Origin: CAG-791 sp000431495
Lineage (GTDB): Bacteria; Bacillota; Clostridia; Lachnospirales; Lachnospiraceae
Strand: one strand, 5' to 3'
Assembly: GCA_052117605.1 (NCBI GenBank)
Contig: JBQKIT010000013.1
Length of the DNA: 64,000 bases
Shown here: positions 51,281 to 60,044 of the stretch, one piece after another
How the letters are laid out: the number at the start of each line of letters is the position of its first letter
Numbering within the stretch: position 1 is the first letter of the stretch
The notes under the pieces: model-generated
Databases searched by the model: none
What the model was told of the DNA's origin: nothing
Seen by the model: the letters and a program-made list of their open reading frames with translations, nothing else
Position numbers and translations under genes: made by a program

Positions 51281-51320
51281 TGTATACAATGATACCATGT
51301 CATGTCAAAGAATGGTATCA
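51281..51320 (-). promoter_or_regulatory. TAXI-TRAP promoter inside a perfect 9-bp inverted repeat
   Basis: On the minus strand TTGACA (plus 51303-51308), a 16-bp spacer and TATACA (51281-51286). TGATACCAT (51290-51298) and ATGGTATCA (51312-51320) are perfect inverted repeats that flank the -35. The symmetry and place suggest an operator for a dimeric regulator. No regulator gene for it was found in the window. Confidence 0.65.
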
Positions 51321-51417
51321 CCGAAAAAAAGATATTTTGAATCTGCTGAAATCCAGTGGAAGAATTCCGGACAGCCTAGTAGAATAAACACAGGAACTTC
51401 AGAGGAGGGAACCTGAT

Positions 51418-52038
51418 ATGTCAGACAAGAAATATCCGATTATTACCATCAGCCGCGAGTATGGAGCCGGAGGGCGCTCGATTGCCAAGGGCATCTCCGA
51501 CCGGCTCGGCATTCCGTTCTATGACCGCGACTTTGTGAAAAAAACCGCGGAGCAGAGCGGCTATTCCGTAGAAGACATCGAGAAGGAGGGAGAGAACATG
51601 AGCCATGCGGGAAAGCTCATGAATGACTTCCTGAACAACGCTGTCTCCTATACCAGCTCTCATGACGGCATCTTTCTTGCGCAGAAGGCAACGATTCTGG
51701 ATCTTGCAAAGGAGGACTGCATCATCATCGGCCGCTGCTCCAACATCATTCTGCGTGAAGCGGGAATCCCGAGCTTTGACGTATTCCTTCATGCCGATAT
51801 CGTTCACCGCATGAAGCGCGCCCAGCAGCTGAATGAGAACGAAGACACCGAGATGGATCTGCAGAAATACGTCGAGAAGCGCGATGACCTGCGCGAGACC
51901 TATTACAAGTCCTACACCGGACATGTGATGGGCGATTATCATGACTATGACATCAGTCTCGACTCCGGTGCCCTCGGCTACGATGCCTGCATCGAGCTTC
52001 TGGCTAATCTGATCGAGAAGCACTGCAAATTAAAATAA
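51418..52038 (+). CDS. Cytidylate kinase-like family protein
   Basis: 206 aa, plus strand, monocistronic with a terminator. The N-terminal P-loop-like region ITISREYGAGGRSIAKGISDRLGIPFYDRDFVKKTAEQSG is the mark of the cytidylate kinase-2 family (PF13189). IIIGRCSNIILREAG and FLHADIVHRMKRAQ follow. The classical Walker A GxxGxGKS is replaced by GAGGRSIA, so kinase activity is uncertain. Related genes are common in Clostridia; the substrate is not known to me. GGAGGG lies 8 bases before the ATG. Confidence 0.85.
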   Translation: MSDKKYPIITISREYGAGGRSIAKGISDRLGIPFYDRDFVKKTAEQSGYSVEDIEKEGENMSHAGKLMNDFLNNAVSYTSSHDGIFLAQKATILDLAKEDCIIIGRCSNIILREAGIPSFDVFLHADIVHRMKRAQQLNENEDTEMDLQKYVEKRDDLRETYYKSYTGHVMGDYHDYDISLDSGALGYDACIELLANLIEKHCKLK

Positions 52039-52042
52039 CAGC

Positions 52043-52096
52043 AATCCCCATCCGCCAGGACTTTTGATATGCCCTGTCGGATGGGGATTTTATTTT
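52043..52096 (+). terminator. Terminator of the cytidylate-kinase-like gene
   Basis: AATCCCCATCCG (52043-52054) pairs perfectly with CGGATGGGGATT (52078-52089), followed by TTATTTT. The long loop (23 bases) contains a smaller stem CAGGAC/GCCCTG-like pairing. Confidence 0.88.
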
Positions 52097-52137
52097 GTCC
52101 AAGGATCCCTTCCGGATCCGTCACGTCATGAATCTCA

Positions 52138-53217
52138 TTACTCTGTATAGAACGCCCGGTACCACTTGGCAAAGCTTCGAAGACCGGTCCGAAGGTCAAT
52201 TTCCGGCCGGTATCCGAAGTCGCGCTCGAGAGCTTCCGTGTCCGCATAGGTCACCGGAACATCTCCCGGCTGCATCGGAACAAGCTTCTTGTGTGCCTCA
52301 AAGTCATAGTCCTTCGGCAGAACCCCTGCCCGCACCAGTTCCTCCTGCAGGATCGTCACAAAATCCAGAAGGCTGACCGGACGTCCTCCGCCGATGTTAT
52401 AGACCGCATACGGAGGCAGCGGGAGGCCGTCCTCACCGTTTTTCTTCTCCGGAGCACCCTGCATCACACGCACAATTCCCTCCACAATATCATCCACATA
52501 GGTGAAATCGCGGCTGCAGTTTCCGTAATTGAAGATCTGTATGGTTTTTCCCGCGCGGAGCTTATCGGTAAAGCCGAAGTACGCCATATCCGGTCTTCCG
52601 GCAGGACCATACACGGTAAAGAAACGAAGGCCCGTGGAGGGGATGTTGTACAGCTTCGCATACGCATGCGCCATCAGCTCATTGGACTTCTTTGTCGCCG
52701 CATAAAGAGATACCGGATCATCCACCTTATCCTCCGTGGAGAACGGCACCTTCCGGTTGGTTCCGTAAACCGAGGAGGACGAGGCATAGACGAGGTGCTG
52801 AACGCCCTCTCCGCTGTCGTACGAATGCCGGCAGGCCTCCAGAATGTTGTAGAAGCCGATGAGGTTGGACTGAATGTAAGCGTCCGGATTGGTAATGGAA
52901 TACCGAACCCCCGCCTGCGCGGCAAGATTTACCACAAGCTCCGGCTTCTCCTCAGCAAACAGCGCCTTCACCGTCTGTGCGTCCGCAATGTCCCCGCGAA
53001 CAAATTTCCACCTGCTCTCATCCTGCTCCGCCGCAGTGCGAATCCCGGACAGTCTCCAGTCCTTGATGGCAGGATCATAGTAGTCGTTCAGATTGTCGAT
53101 TCCGACAACCCGGCTCACCTCATTGCCTTGTAAAAGCCGAAGCACCAGGTTCGCACCGATAAAGCCCGCGGCTCCCGTCACAAGAACCCTCTTTCCCTTT
53201 AAGCTGATCTTCTGCAT
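52138..53217 (-). CDS. NAD-dependent UDP-glucuronate 4-epimerase-like
   Basis: 359 aa extended SDR. Rossmann GAAGFIGANL, LAAQAGVRYSITNPDAYIQSN, catalytic YASSSSVYGTN and YAATKKSNE (YxxxK), then LRFFTVYGPAGRPDMAYFGFTD, the segment shared by UDP-glucuronate 4-epimerases (CapI/LpsL type). It would interconvert UDP-GlcA and UDP-GalA for capsule or cell-wall sugars. The gene is 46 bp downstream of a UDP-glucose dehydrogenase, which makes UDP-GlcA, so the two form a pathway. Confidence 0.88.
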   Translation of the reverse strand: MQKISLKGKRVLVTGAAGFIGANLVLRLLQGNEVSRVVGIDNLNDYYDPAIKDWRLSGIRTAAEQDESRWKFVRGDIADAQTVKALFAEEKPELVVNLAAQAGVRYSITNPDAYIQSNLIGFYNILEACRHSYDSGEGVQHLVYASSSSVYGTNRKVPFSTEDKVDDPVSLYAATKKSNELMAHAYAKLYNIPSTGLRFFTVYGPAGRPDMAYFGFTDKLRAGKTIQIFNYGNCSRDFTYVDDIVEGIVRVMQGAPEKKNGEDGLPLPPYAVYNIGGGRPVSLLDFVTILQEELVRAGVLPKDYDFEAHKKLVPMQPGDVPVTYADTEALERDFGYRPEIDLRTGLRSFAKWYRAFYTE

Positions 53218-53263
53218 AAAGCTTCCTTTCTCACAAATCGGTTCTCAATTCTCTTCCTGCTCA

Positions 53264-54808
53264 TCAGTCCATATGGAAGAGGTCTCTCGTGTACACCTTG
53301 TCTCTCACGTCATCCAGGCAGCTGTTGTAGCGGTTTGCGATGATCGCCTGCGACCTGCTCTTGAATTCCTCCAGATCGTTCACTACAAGACTTCCGAAGA
53401 ATGTGCTGCCATTCTCCAGCGTCGGCTCATAAATGATGACGGTCGCGCCCTTTGCCTTGATGCGCTTCATGACGCCCTGAATCGAGCTCTGCCGGAAATT
53501 GTCGGAATTCGATTTCATGGTAAGCCGGTATACCCCGACCACCACATCGTGCTCCTTGTCTCTGGAATACTGCGCCGAATTTCCGTAAGCTCCCGCAATG
53601 TCCAGCACGCGGTCCGCGATGAAATCCTTTCTCGTCCGGTTGGAGTCCACAATCGCCGCAATCAGATTCTCCGGAACATCCTGATAATTGGCCAGGAGCT
53701 GCTTCGTGTCCTTCGGGAGGCAATAGCCGCCATATCCGAAGGACGGGTTATTATAGTGCGTTCCGATCCGAGGGTCCAGGCAGACACCGTCAATGATCTC
53801 TCTGGTATCCAGTCCCTTCGTCTCCGCATAGGTATCCAGCTCGTTAAAATACGATACCCGCAGTGCCAGATAGGTGTTGGCAAAAAGCTTCACCGCCTCC
53901 GCCTCGGTCAGTCCCATAAAGAGCGTATCAATGTTCTCCTTGATCGCTCCCTCCTGCAAAAGTGCCCCGAACACGTGCGCCGCTTCCACATTCTTCGCGT
54001 TTCCGGGATCCGTTCCGACAATGATGCGGGACGGGTAAAGATTGTCATACAGGGCCTTGGACTCTCTTAAAAACTCAGGGGAAAACAGAATGTTCTCTGT
54101 CTGATACTTCTTCCTTACGCTGCTCGTATATCCAACCGGAATGGTCGATTTGATGATCATCACGGCATCCGGATTCACGCTCTTTACGAGCTCAATCACA
54201 GCCTCCACCGCCGAGGTGTCAAAATAATTCTTCTTCGAATCGTAATTGGTCGGCGTGGAAATGATGACAAAATCCGCATTCCGATAGGCTTCTGCTCCGT
54301 CCGTCGTCGCCGTAAGCTTCAGCTCCTTCTCCGCAAAATACTTCTCGATATAATCATCCTGGATGGGCGATTTGCGGTGATTGATCATCTCCACCTTTTC
54401 CGGAAGAATGTCCACCGCCGTCACCGGATTGTTCTGGGACAGCAGCGTTGCCAGGGATAATCCGACATAACCGGTTCCGGCCACGGCAATGCGAACCGGC
54501 TTCTGCTCCCTTCTTCTTTCCGCAATATAGCTGCGGGCACGGAAAAGCGGATCCGCCGCTTCCTGTCCTTCCGGCTCTGCCTGCTCTCCGATTGCTTCCT
54601 TCCGGAACACATCCTCCAGATCAAACCCAAGCTCATCCCCCAGTGCCTGCAGCTGCAGAATGGAGGGGATGTATTCCTCCGATTCGATATGGCTGAGCAT
54701 GGCCCGGTTGATTCCCGTCCGATCCGCCAGCTGCTGCTGCGTAATTCCTTTTTCCTTACGTCTTGCACTGACCAGATTTGCCAGATTCTTCTGTGACAGC
54801 TTCTTCAT
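53264..54808 (-). CDS. UDP-glucose/GlcNAc dehydrogenase with N-terminal Xre-type HTH
   Basis: 514 aa. Residues about 5-70 are a Cro/C1-type helix-turn-helix: VSARRKEKGITQQQLADRTGINRAMLSHIESEEYIPS. After a linker (about 70-100) a complete UDP-sugar 6-dehydrogenase follows: IAVAGTGYVGLSLATLL, ILFSPEFLRESKAL, KLFANTYLALRVSYFNELD and active Cys in FGYGGYCLPKDTKQ. The enzyme oxidises UDP-glucose twice to UDP-GlcA. The HTH is in frame, with a good ribosome site before its ATG and no sign of a frameshift, so the fusion looks real. It may regulate its own operon. Confidence 0.9.
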   Translation of the reverse strand: MKKLSQKNLANLVSARRKEKGITQQQLADRTGINRAMLSHIESEEYIPSILQLQALGDELGFDLEDVFRKEAIGEQAEPEGQEAADPLFRARSYIAERRREQKPVRIAVAGTGYVGLSLATLLSQNNPVTAVDILPEKVEMINHRKSPIQDDYIEKYFAEKELKLTATTDGAEAYRNADFVIISTPTNYDSKKNYFDTSAVEAVIELVKSVNPDAVMIIKSTIPVGYTSSVRKKYQTENILFSPEFLRESKALYDNLYPSRIIVGTDPGNAKNVEAAHVFGALLQEGAIKENIDTLFMGLTEAEAVKLFANTYLALRVSYFNELDTYAETKGLDTREIIDGVCLDPRIGTHYNNPSFGYGGYCLPKDTKQLLANYQDVPENLIAAIVDSNRTRKDFIADRVLDIAGAYGNSAQYSRDKEHDVVVGVYRLTMKSNSDNFRQSSIQGVMKRIKAKGATVIIYEPTLENGSTFFGSLVVNDLEEFKSRSQAIIANRYNSCLDDVRDKVYTRDLFHMD

Positions 54809-54964
54809 GATGCACGTTCCTTTCGTTCAAATTCTGCTTCCCAAATAATGTTATGTTTAATAACTTTCATTTTCATGAGAGCCAAAGATATATCCATTTG
54901 TGCTTATGTTGTAGCGTATCACAGGCCTTTCTCCGGTGCAAGAGTATCCAGAAAATGTTATTTT

Positions 54965-55249
54965 ATGTTACATTTACAGCAAGTTTCGGTTTACCGCATC
55001 TGGCATCAGGCCCCTCGCCGCTGCATTTCCGGAGAGGAAGCAGCCGCAGATCTGATGCAGGCTGTCTCCCACTATGCCTGGCTTCCGAAAGATCGGAATT
55101 ACAGCGGCTTTGTCCGCAAGGCCATCTGCTACGGTGCTCCGCTCGACACTAATAAAACCGTGGACTTCGAGCGCTTCTGTCACCGCGAAGGACTTCTGGT
55201 TGAAAAATATCCGGACGGATCCCCTGCAAGCACCTGGTTTGCACCTTGA
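54965..55249 (+). CDS. Doubtful small ORF or gene remnant
   Basis: 94 aa from an ATG without a ribosome site. The C-terminal 65 residues (GEEAAADLMQAVSHYAWLPKD...STWFAP) have codon use like the neighbours and a normal amino-acid mix; the N-terminus does not. It may be a broken remnant or a shifted start. I do not recognise it. The rest of the 848-bp gap (54809-55656) contains an AT-rich stretch with a GTTAT/ATAAC repeat upstream of the dehydrogenase, the tandem repeats and the GH3 terminator. Confidence 0.3.
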   Translation: MLHLQQVSVYRIWHQAPRRCISGEEAAADLMQAVSHYAWLPKDRNYSGFVRKAICYGAPLDTNKTVDFERFCHREGLLVEKYPDGSPASTWFAP

Positions 55250-55382
55250 AAACTCAATGGTTTAACCGGCAAAATCATCTTCATCCTCACGTTTTGTGAC
55301 CGACGCCGCTCTTTGCTTGTTTTTTCGATGAGTTCCACAAAATCTCTAGCACACATGACTGCTGTGACAAAATTCTCCCCCG

Positions 55383-55515
55383 TTGATTTCATCCCTACGG
55401 ATAAAAAATCTCTCTCAGGGATGATTCTTCCTCGCTGATTTCATCCCTGCGGATAAAAATTCTCTCCCAGGGATGATTCTTCCTCGTTTATTTCATCCCT
55501 GCCAGCAAAAATTTT
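55383..55515. repeat. 52-bp tandem repeats (about 2.5 copies), each with a hairpin
   Basis: CATCCCT occurs at 55390, 55442 and 55494, an exact 52-bp period. In the first two copies it pairs with AGGGATG at 55417 and 55469, giving a 7-bp stem with a 20-base loop. The third copy is truncated and diverged after CAAAAATT. Between copies the units differ at only a few positions. There are no unique spacers, so it is not a CRISPR array. Confidence 0.8.
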
Positions 55516-55546
55516 CTCAGGTCAATCCTGAAAGTTGTGGAATTTT

Positions 55547-55596
55547 AAAAAAAGCCGGAAGAATGCTGAAACAAATCAGACATTCTTCCGGCTTTT
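55547..55596 (-). terminator. Terminator after the GH3 gene
   Basis: AAAGCCGGAAGAATG (55551-55565) pairs with CATTCTTCCGGCTTT (55581-55595), a 15-bp stem. On the minus strand the stem is followed by TTTT (plus 55547-55550) after its own U-rich base, a strong intrinsic terminator for the sugar locus. Confidence 0.88.
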
Positions 55597-55656
55597 CAAA
55601 ACATGGATCCGATAGCTTCTCTGTTATTCCTTTTCAAAGGCACGCTTCTATATCGC

Positions 55657-57837
55657 TCAACGAATATCCACTTCGCACTCTGCGCACGCATGTCCCGTCA
55701 GCTCTTTGCTTCTGGCATCCGGCTGTGAGAAGCCCGCATACACCTTGAACTTGTCCGTACGGATTCTGCGGTCGCCGTTCTCATCAACACTGGCAAGCTC
55801 GTGAGGGCGAACCGTCAGAACGATTTCCTTCTCTTCTCCTGCAGCCAGATCAATGCGTTCAAAGGCGGACAGGTGTGCATTGGTGACATCATCTGCATCA
55901 TTCTCATCCTTGACGTAAACCTGCAGAACCTCCTGCGTGGCAGCCTTTCCGTTGTTGCGAACCCTGACGGTAACCTTGATGCCATCCAATCCGTAAGGCG
56001 CACCGAAATCATCACTGCTGCCAAAGGCAGTCTCTCCCGCTTCCACCGTCTCTCCTGCAGGGCGGCAGATCTTCTCTGCTGCTACGCTCTCTGCCACGCA
56101 GTCGCCGTAGGTCAGGCCGTAGCCGAACGGATACAGCGGTGTTCCCTCATAATAACGATAGGTTCTTCCCTTCATGGAGTAGTCCTTGAAATCAGGAAGA
56201 TCCTTATCATGCTCGTAGAAGGTCACCGGAAGCTTTCCGGAAGGAGAGGTCTCGCCGAACAGAACCGCTGCAACATTCCTGCCGCCGCGTCCGCCCGGAT
56301 ACCATGCCTGCAGAACCGCTGCCGCATGATCCTCCGCGGTACGCAGGTTGACCGCGCTTCCTGTCATATTGACAAGAATGACCGGCTTTCCGGTTGCAAG
56401 CATTCCGCGAAGAAGTTCCAGCTGCTGGAACGGAAGCTCCAGGCCGTTCTTGTCGCCGGATGCATAGCGGTTTCCGGTGTCGCCCTCTTCTCCCTCCAGT
56501 GTCTCATCAAGACCAAGAACAACGATGACAACCTCAGACAGCGCCGCACACTCCTGTGCCTCTGCCAGACGATCGCACATCACAGGATCGGACAGTGCCT
56601 CCACATTGTCCTTGAACAGGTGGCAGCCTTCCGAATAATGCACGTTCACATCTTCGCCGAGATAATCCTGGATTCCCTCCAGAACCGTCGTGTAACGCGA
56701 TGCATCTCCGTGATAGTTGCCCTTCAGTGCAATGCGGCTGTCCGCGTTCGGGCCGACCACCGCAACATCATGGAGCTTATTCTTATCCAGCGGAAGGATT
56801 CCGTTGTTCTTAAGAAGGACAAAGCTCTCTCTTGCTGCGCGGTCCTCCAGAGCCAGGTGCTCTCTGCACTCTACCACCGTGTACGGGATCCGGTCATACT
56901 CCGTCTCCGTAAACATGCCGAGCAGATATCTTGTCGTGAACAGGCGGATAGCCGATTCGGTGATGTATTTCTCATCCAGCATGCCCTGCTCCACGGCATT
57001 CATCACCTTCTGGTAGGTGCAGCCGCAGTTGACATCGGTTCCGTTCTCCAGTGCAAGAACTACGGACTCCTCCGGAGTCTTCGTGATCTTGTGATTCTCG
57101 TGGAAGTCACGGATTGCCCAGCAGTCCGACACAAAGTGTCCCTGGAATTTCCATTTATTGCGGAGAATGTCCTGAAGTGCCGGAGAGCCGCAGCAGACCT
57201 CACCGTTCGTGCGGTTGTAGGCTCCCATCACTGCCTCTACCTTTCCTTCCTTGACGCAGGCTTCAAAGGCAGGAAGATATGTCTCCTCCATGTCCTTTCT
57301 GGAAGCAACCGCGTTGAAGTAATGACGGTCAGCCTCCGGGCCGGAGTGCACGGCAAAGTGCTTCGCGCAGGCTGCAGTCTTCATGTATTCGCCATCTCCC
57401 TGCATGCCCTCGATGAAGGAAACGCCAAGACGGGAGGTCAGATACGGATCCTCTCCGTAGGTTTCATGTCCGCGGCCCCATCTCGGATCACGGAAAATAT
57501 TCACGTTCGGTGCCCAGAAGGTCAGGCCCTTGTAGATATCACGGTCTCCGCGGCGGCTCTGCATGTTGTACTTCGCACGGCCTTCCTCTGCCGTCACATC
57601 GCCGATTTCCTTCATCATCTCAGGATCAAAGGCGGCTGCCATTCCGATCGCCTGCGGGAACATGGTCGCAACACCGGCGCGTGCAACGCCGTGCAGAGAC
57701 TCATTCCACCAGTTGTAGGCCGGAATTCCGAGACGCTCAATGGCAGGAGAATCGTATTTCAGCTGGGATGCCTTCTCCTCCAGAGTCATTTTCCCAACCA
57801 GCTCCTCTGCAAGTGCTCTTGCTGTCTTTCTGTCCAT
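55657..57837 (-). CDS. Glycoside hydrolase family 3 (beta-xylosidase/beta-glucosidase type)
   Basis: 726 aa, no signal peptide, so it acts in the cytoplasm. The N-terminal barrel has RLGIPAYNWWNESLHGVARAG and TFWAPNVNIFRDPRWGRGHETYGEDPYL; KHFAVHSGPEADRHYFNA binds substrate. The nucleophile Asp lies in GHFVSDCWAIRDF (about 238). A second alpha/beta domain and a C-terminal fibronectin-III-like domain follow. The YNWWNESLHGVAR motif is common in GH3 xylan 1,4-beta-xylosidases, so xylo-oligosaccharides are a good guess. The neighbouring transporter, dehydrogenase and YesL-like genes support a sugar-use operon. Confidence 0.9.
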   Translation of the reverse strand: MDRKTARALAEELVGKMTLEEKASQLKYDSPAIERLGIPAYNWWNESLHGVARAGVATMFPQAIGMAAAFDPEMMKEIGDVTAEEGRAKYNMQSRRGDRDIYKGLTFWAPNVNIFRDPRWGRGHETYGEDPYLTSRLGVSFIEGMQGDGEYMKTAACAKHFAVHSGPEADRHYFNAVASRKDMEETYLPAFEACVKEGKVEAVMGAYNRTNGEVCCGSPALQDILRNKWKFQGHFVSDCWAIRDFHENHKITKTPEESVVLALENGTDVNCGCTYQKVMNAVEQGMLDEKYITESAIRLFTTRYLLGMFTETEYDRIPYTVVECREHLALEDRAARESFVLLKNNGILPLDKNKLHDVAVVGPNADSRIALKGNYHGDASRYTTVLEGIQDYLGEDVNVHYSEGCHLFKDNVEALSDPVMCDRLAEAQECAALSEVVIVVLGLDETLEGEEGDTGNRYASGDKNGLELPFQQLELLRGMLATGKPVILVNMTGSAVNLRTAEDHAAAVLQAWYPGGRGGRNVAAVLFGETSPSGKLPVTFYEHDKDLPDFKDYSMKGRTYRYYEGTPLYPFGYGLTYGDCVAESVAAEKICRPAGETVEAGETAFGSSDDFGAPYGLDGIKVTVRVRNNGKAATQEVLQVYVKDENDADDVTNAHLSAFERIDLAAGEEKEIVLTVRPHELASVDENGDRRIRTDKFKVYAGFSQPDARSKELTGHACAECEVDIR

Positions 57838-57930
57838 TTCAATTACCCCTCGTTTTTGATTTTTATTACAAAGCTCCGGCCCTGTCAGAAACAGTGCCGG
57901 AGACCCTATATCAGCTTGCCGGAGAATCGA

Positions 57931-58980
57931 TTACTTCACCTTCACAACAACCTTCAGCGCATCGGTCTTGTTGTTCAGCGCTTCCTGATAAGCATCCTGA
58001 ATGTGATCAAAATCAAATTCATGTGTCACCAGAGGCTTCACATCAATCGCGCCCTTGGCAACTGCTGCGATCGCTCTCGGATAAATGTTGCGATAACGGA
58101 ACACGGACTTGATGGTTGCTTCCTTGTCCATGATCTGAGCGAAGTTGTACTCAATCTCCTGCTTCACGGAAATGCCGACCAGAACGATCGTTCCGCCTCT
58201 CTTTACCAGGAAAGGAGTCTGTGCGATGGTAACCGCAGAGCCTGCGGTCTCGAATACTTTCTCTGCGCCTTCGCCGTTTGTTGCCGCCTTCACCGCCTCA
58301 AAGACATCCTCTCTTCCGCTGTTGATGACAACGTCCGCACCGATCTGCTTCGCAATTTCAAGCTTCGCATCGATCAGGTCAGCGACGATGATCTTGCCTG
58401 CGCCGTGCGCCTTGCAGGAGAGAAGAGTCGTCATACCGATGGTTCCCGCGCCAAGAATCAGAACGCTCTCACCGACCTGTACATTGCCCTGATTTGCTGC
58501 ATGGAAGCCGACGGAAAGGGGCTCGATCAGCGCACCTTCCTTCGTGGAGACATTCTCCGGAAGCTTGAAGCAGTAATCTGCAGGGAACTCGATGAACTCC
58601 TCGTTGCAGCCTGCAACCGGAGGAGTTGCAAGGAACTGAACGTCGGGGCAAAGGTTGTACTTGCCTTCCTTGCAGAACTCGCAGGTTCCGTCTGTAATGC
58701 CGGGCTCCAGGCAGACACGGTCGCCAACCTTCAGAGTCGTAACGCCTTCGCCAACCTCTACAACGGTTCCTGCAGTCTCGTGGCCAAGCATGTAGTCCTG
58801 GCTCATATCCACCTCATAAGCTCCGCACTTGCCGCTGTGGTAGTAATGAACGTCCGATCCGCAGATTCCGACATACTCCAGAGAAACCACAACATTTCCC
58901 TTTCCTGCTGTCGGCTTCGGAATCTCCTTGATAATCATGTTGTCCAGTCCGTGCATGAAAGCACCCTTCATTGTTGCCAT
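57931..58980 (-). CDS. Zinc-dependent polyol dehydrogenase (xylitol/sorbitol type)
   Basis: 349 aa MDR family. The catalytic zinc site is VGICGSDVHYYHSG and GHETAGTVVEVG; the lobe CEFCKEGKYNLCPD carries three of the structural-zinc Cys. The NAD site is VLILGAGTIGMTTLL followed by VADLIDAK (Asp after beta-2, NAD preference). This pattern fits xylitol or L-iditol/sorbitol dehydrogenases. Next to a GH3 likely acting on xylosides, interconversion of xylitol and D-xylulose is plausible but not proven. It starts 35 bp after the YesL-like gene. Confidence 0.88.
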   Translation of the reverse strand: MATMKGAFMHGLDNMIIKEIPKPTAGKGNVVVSLEYVGICGSDVHYYHSGKCGAYEVDMSQDYMLGHETAGTVVEVGEGVTTLKVGDRVCLEPGITDGTCEFCKEGKYNLCPDVQFLATPPVAGCNEEFIEFPADYCFKLPENVSTKEGALIEPLSVGFHAANQGNVQVGESVLILGAGTIGMTTLLSCKAHGAGKIIVADLIDAKLEIAKQIGADVVINSGREDVFEAVKAATNGEGAEKVFETAGSAVTIAQTPFLVKRGGTIVLVGISVKQEIEYNFAQIMDKEATIKSVFRYRNIYPRAIAAVAKGAIDVKPLVTHEFDFDHIQDAYQEALNNKTDALKVVVKVK

Positions 58981-59015
58981 TGTAATATCCTCCTTACATG
59001 TAATATTCGTTATAT

Positions 59016-59801
59016 TTATGATTCGTCTTCCTGTGCCTGCGCCTGTTCATAGCGCTCATCCAGACGCATGTCCTTATCCAGCGTGTTGTACACAATCCGC
59101 ACCGTCATAAATGCCGGAAACCATACGCCGAGAAAGAACAGGAAAACGAAAGAATACGGATACAGAATCAGAAGCAGCCCCCAGTAAGCAAGCTGGAAAG
59201 CAACCGCACCGAGCGTAACCACAGGGTGCATCATGATCATCAGCCAGCTGTTCTTAATGATCTGCTTCAGGGAAAGATCGAGCATCAGTCTCTGGATCCA
59301 CAGATAGGTATAAATTGCAAGTGCAGCCACCGTCACAAGGATGATGGAGGCCAGCATCATATCCGGCAGACGGTTCCCATCGTACAGGTTCGTGAGAATG
59401 TTCACAGCCATCGCAGCAATCAGTCCGATCACCATTCCGGGAACAAGACTTCCCTTCCATTCCCTTTTGAAGACCAGCTTGTATCGTTCCCACCATCTTC
59501 CGGGATAACCCCGATAGGACATCAGGGCGGCATCGTACATCGCGATATAGGAAGGCGCCGCAAGCGCTCCGCCAAGAACTCCAGCGAGCAGGAGAAGCTG
59601 CGGCCGGTTCCAGAGGGAGCCGAGCATAAAGCCCGTCAGCGCCGGAACCAGAAACAGAACGCAGATCAGGTTCGTAACAAACAGGCGGGAGAAATTGTCC
59701 ACAATCTGATGCCAGGTGTATCCCCTCGAGGAGCGGTCTCCCTGCTCTGCATCCAGAGTGCCTCCGAGGTCGTTATAATTCAATCCTCCGAAAAGTGACA
59801 T
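59016..59801 (-). CDS. YesL-like membrane protein (DUF624)
   Basis: 261 aa from MSLFGGLNYNDLGGTL, which follows GGGGG; the longer in-frame start is rejected. About five or six membrane helices, e.g. LFVTNLICVLFLVPALTGFML and GSLVPGMVIGLIAAMAVNIL. The pattern W-------F---FWK-like IVDNFSRLFVTNL matches DUF624/YesL proteins found with Lpl/Yte-type sugar ABC transporters. Their role is unknown; they may help assemble the permease. It lies between the binding protein and the dehydrogenase. Confidence 0.85.
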   Translation of the reverse strand: MSLFGGLNYNDLGGTLDAEQGDRSSRGYTWHQIVDNFSRLFVTNLICVLFLVPALTGFMLGSLWNRPQLLLLAGVLGGALAAPSYIAMYDAALMSYRGYPGRWWERYKLVFKREWKGSLVPGMVIGLIAAMAVNILTNLYDGNRLPDMMLASIILVTVAALAIYTYLWIQRLMLDLSLKQIIKNSWLMIMMHPVVTLGAVAFQLAYWGLLLILYPYSFVFLFFLGVWFPAFMTVRIVYNTLDKDMRLDERYEQAQAQEDES

Positions 59802-59924
59802 TTTTCCCCCTTTCCGATCCGGTATTCTTTCCGTTCTGTATTTAACTGCACTATGCGGATAGTATGGCAAAAAAGCCCAGCTCTGACTATTCAATCCGTG
59901 CGTTTTTATCGCCATCTCATGCGC

Positions 59925-59961
59925 AAAAAACGGGCGGGTCCCATTACAGGATCCGCCCGCC
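59925..59961 (-). terminator. Terminator after the sugar-binding protein gene
   Basis: GGGCGG/CCGCCC arms (59932-59939 with 59953-59961 region) form a GC-rich stem that on the minus strand is followed by TTTTTT (plus 59925-59930). It would reduce transcription from the transporter genes into the YesL-dehydrogenase-GH3 part. Confidence 0.75.
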
Positions 59962-60044
59962 TCTTTTCTCATGTCCCGGCACCATGCATCCCTGCCGCCG
60001 GTTCATGTTCTGTTTGATTGTTTGTTTCTCTGTCTTGCTCTCTA

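Noticed and set aside
55383..55515. Short CRISPR-like array
   Set aside because: The units are contiguous 52-bp tandem copies without unique spacers, and no cas genes are nearby.
55801..59052. 1083-codon open frame opposite the GH3 and dehydrogenase genes
   Set aside because: It spans two well-supported minus-strand genes, including their gap, and its translation is Cys/His/Arg-rich noise typical of antisense frames.
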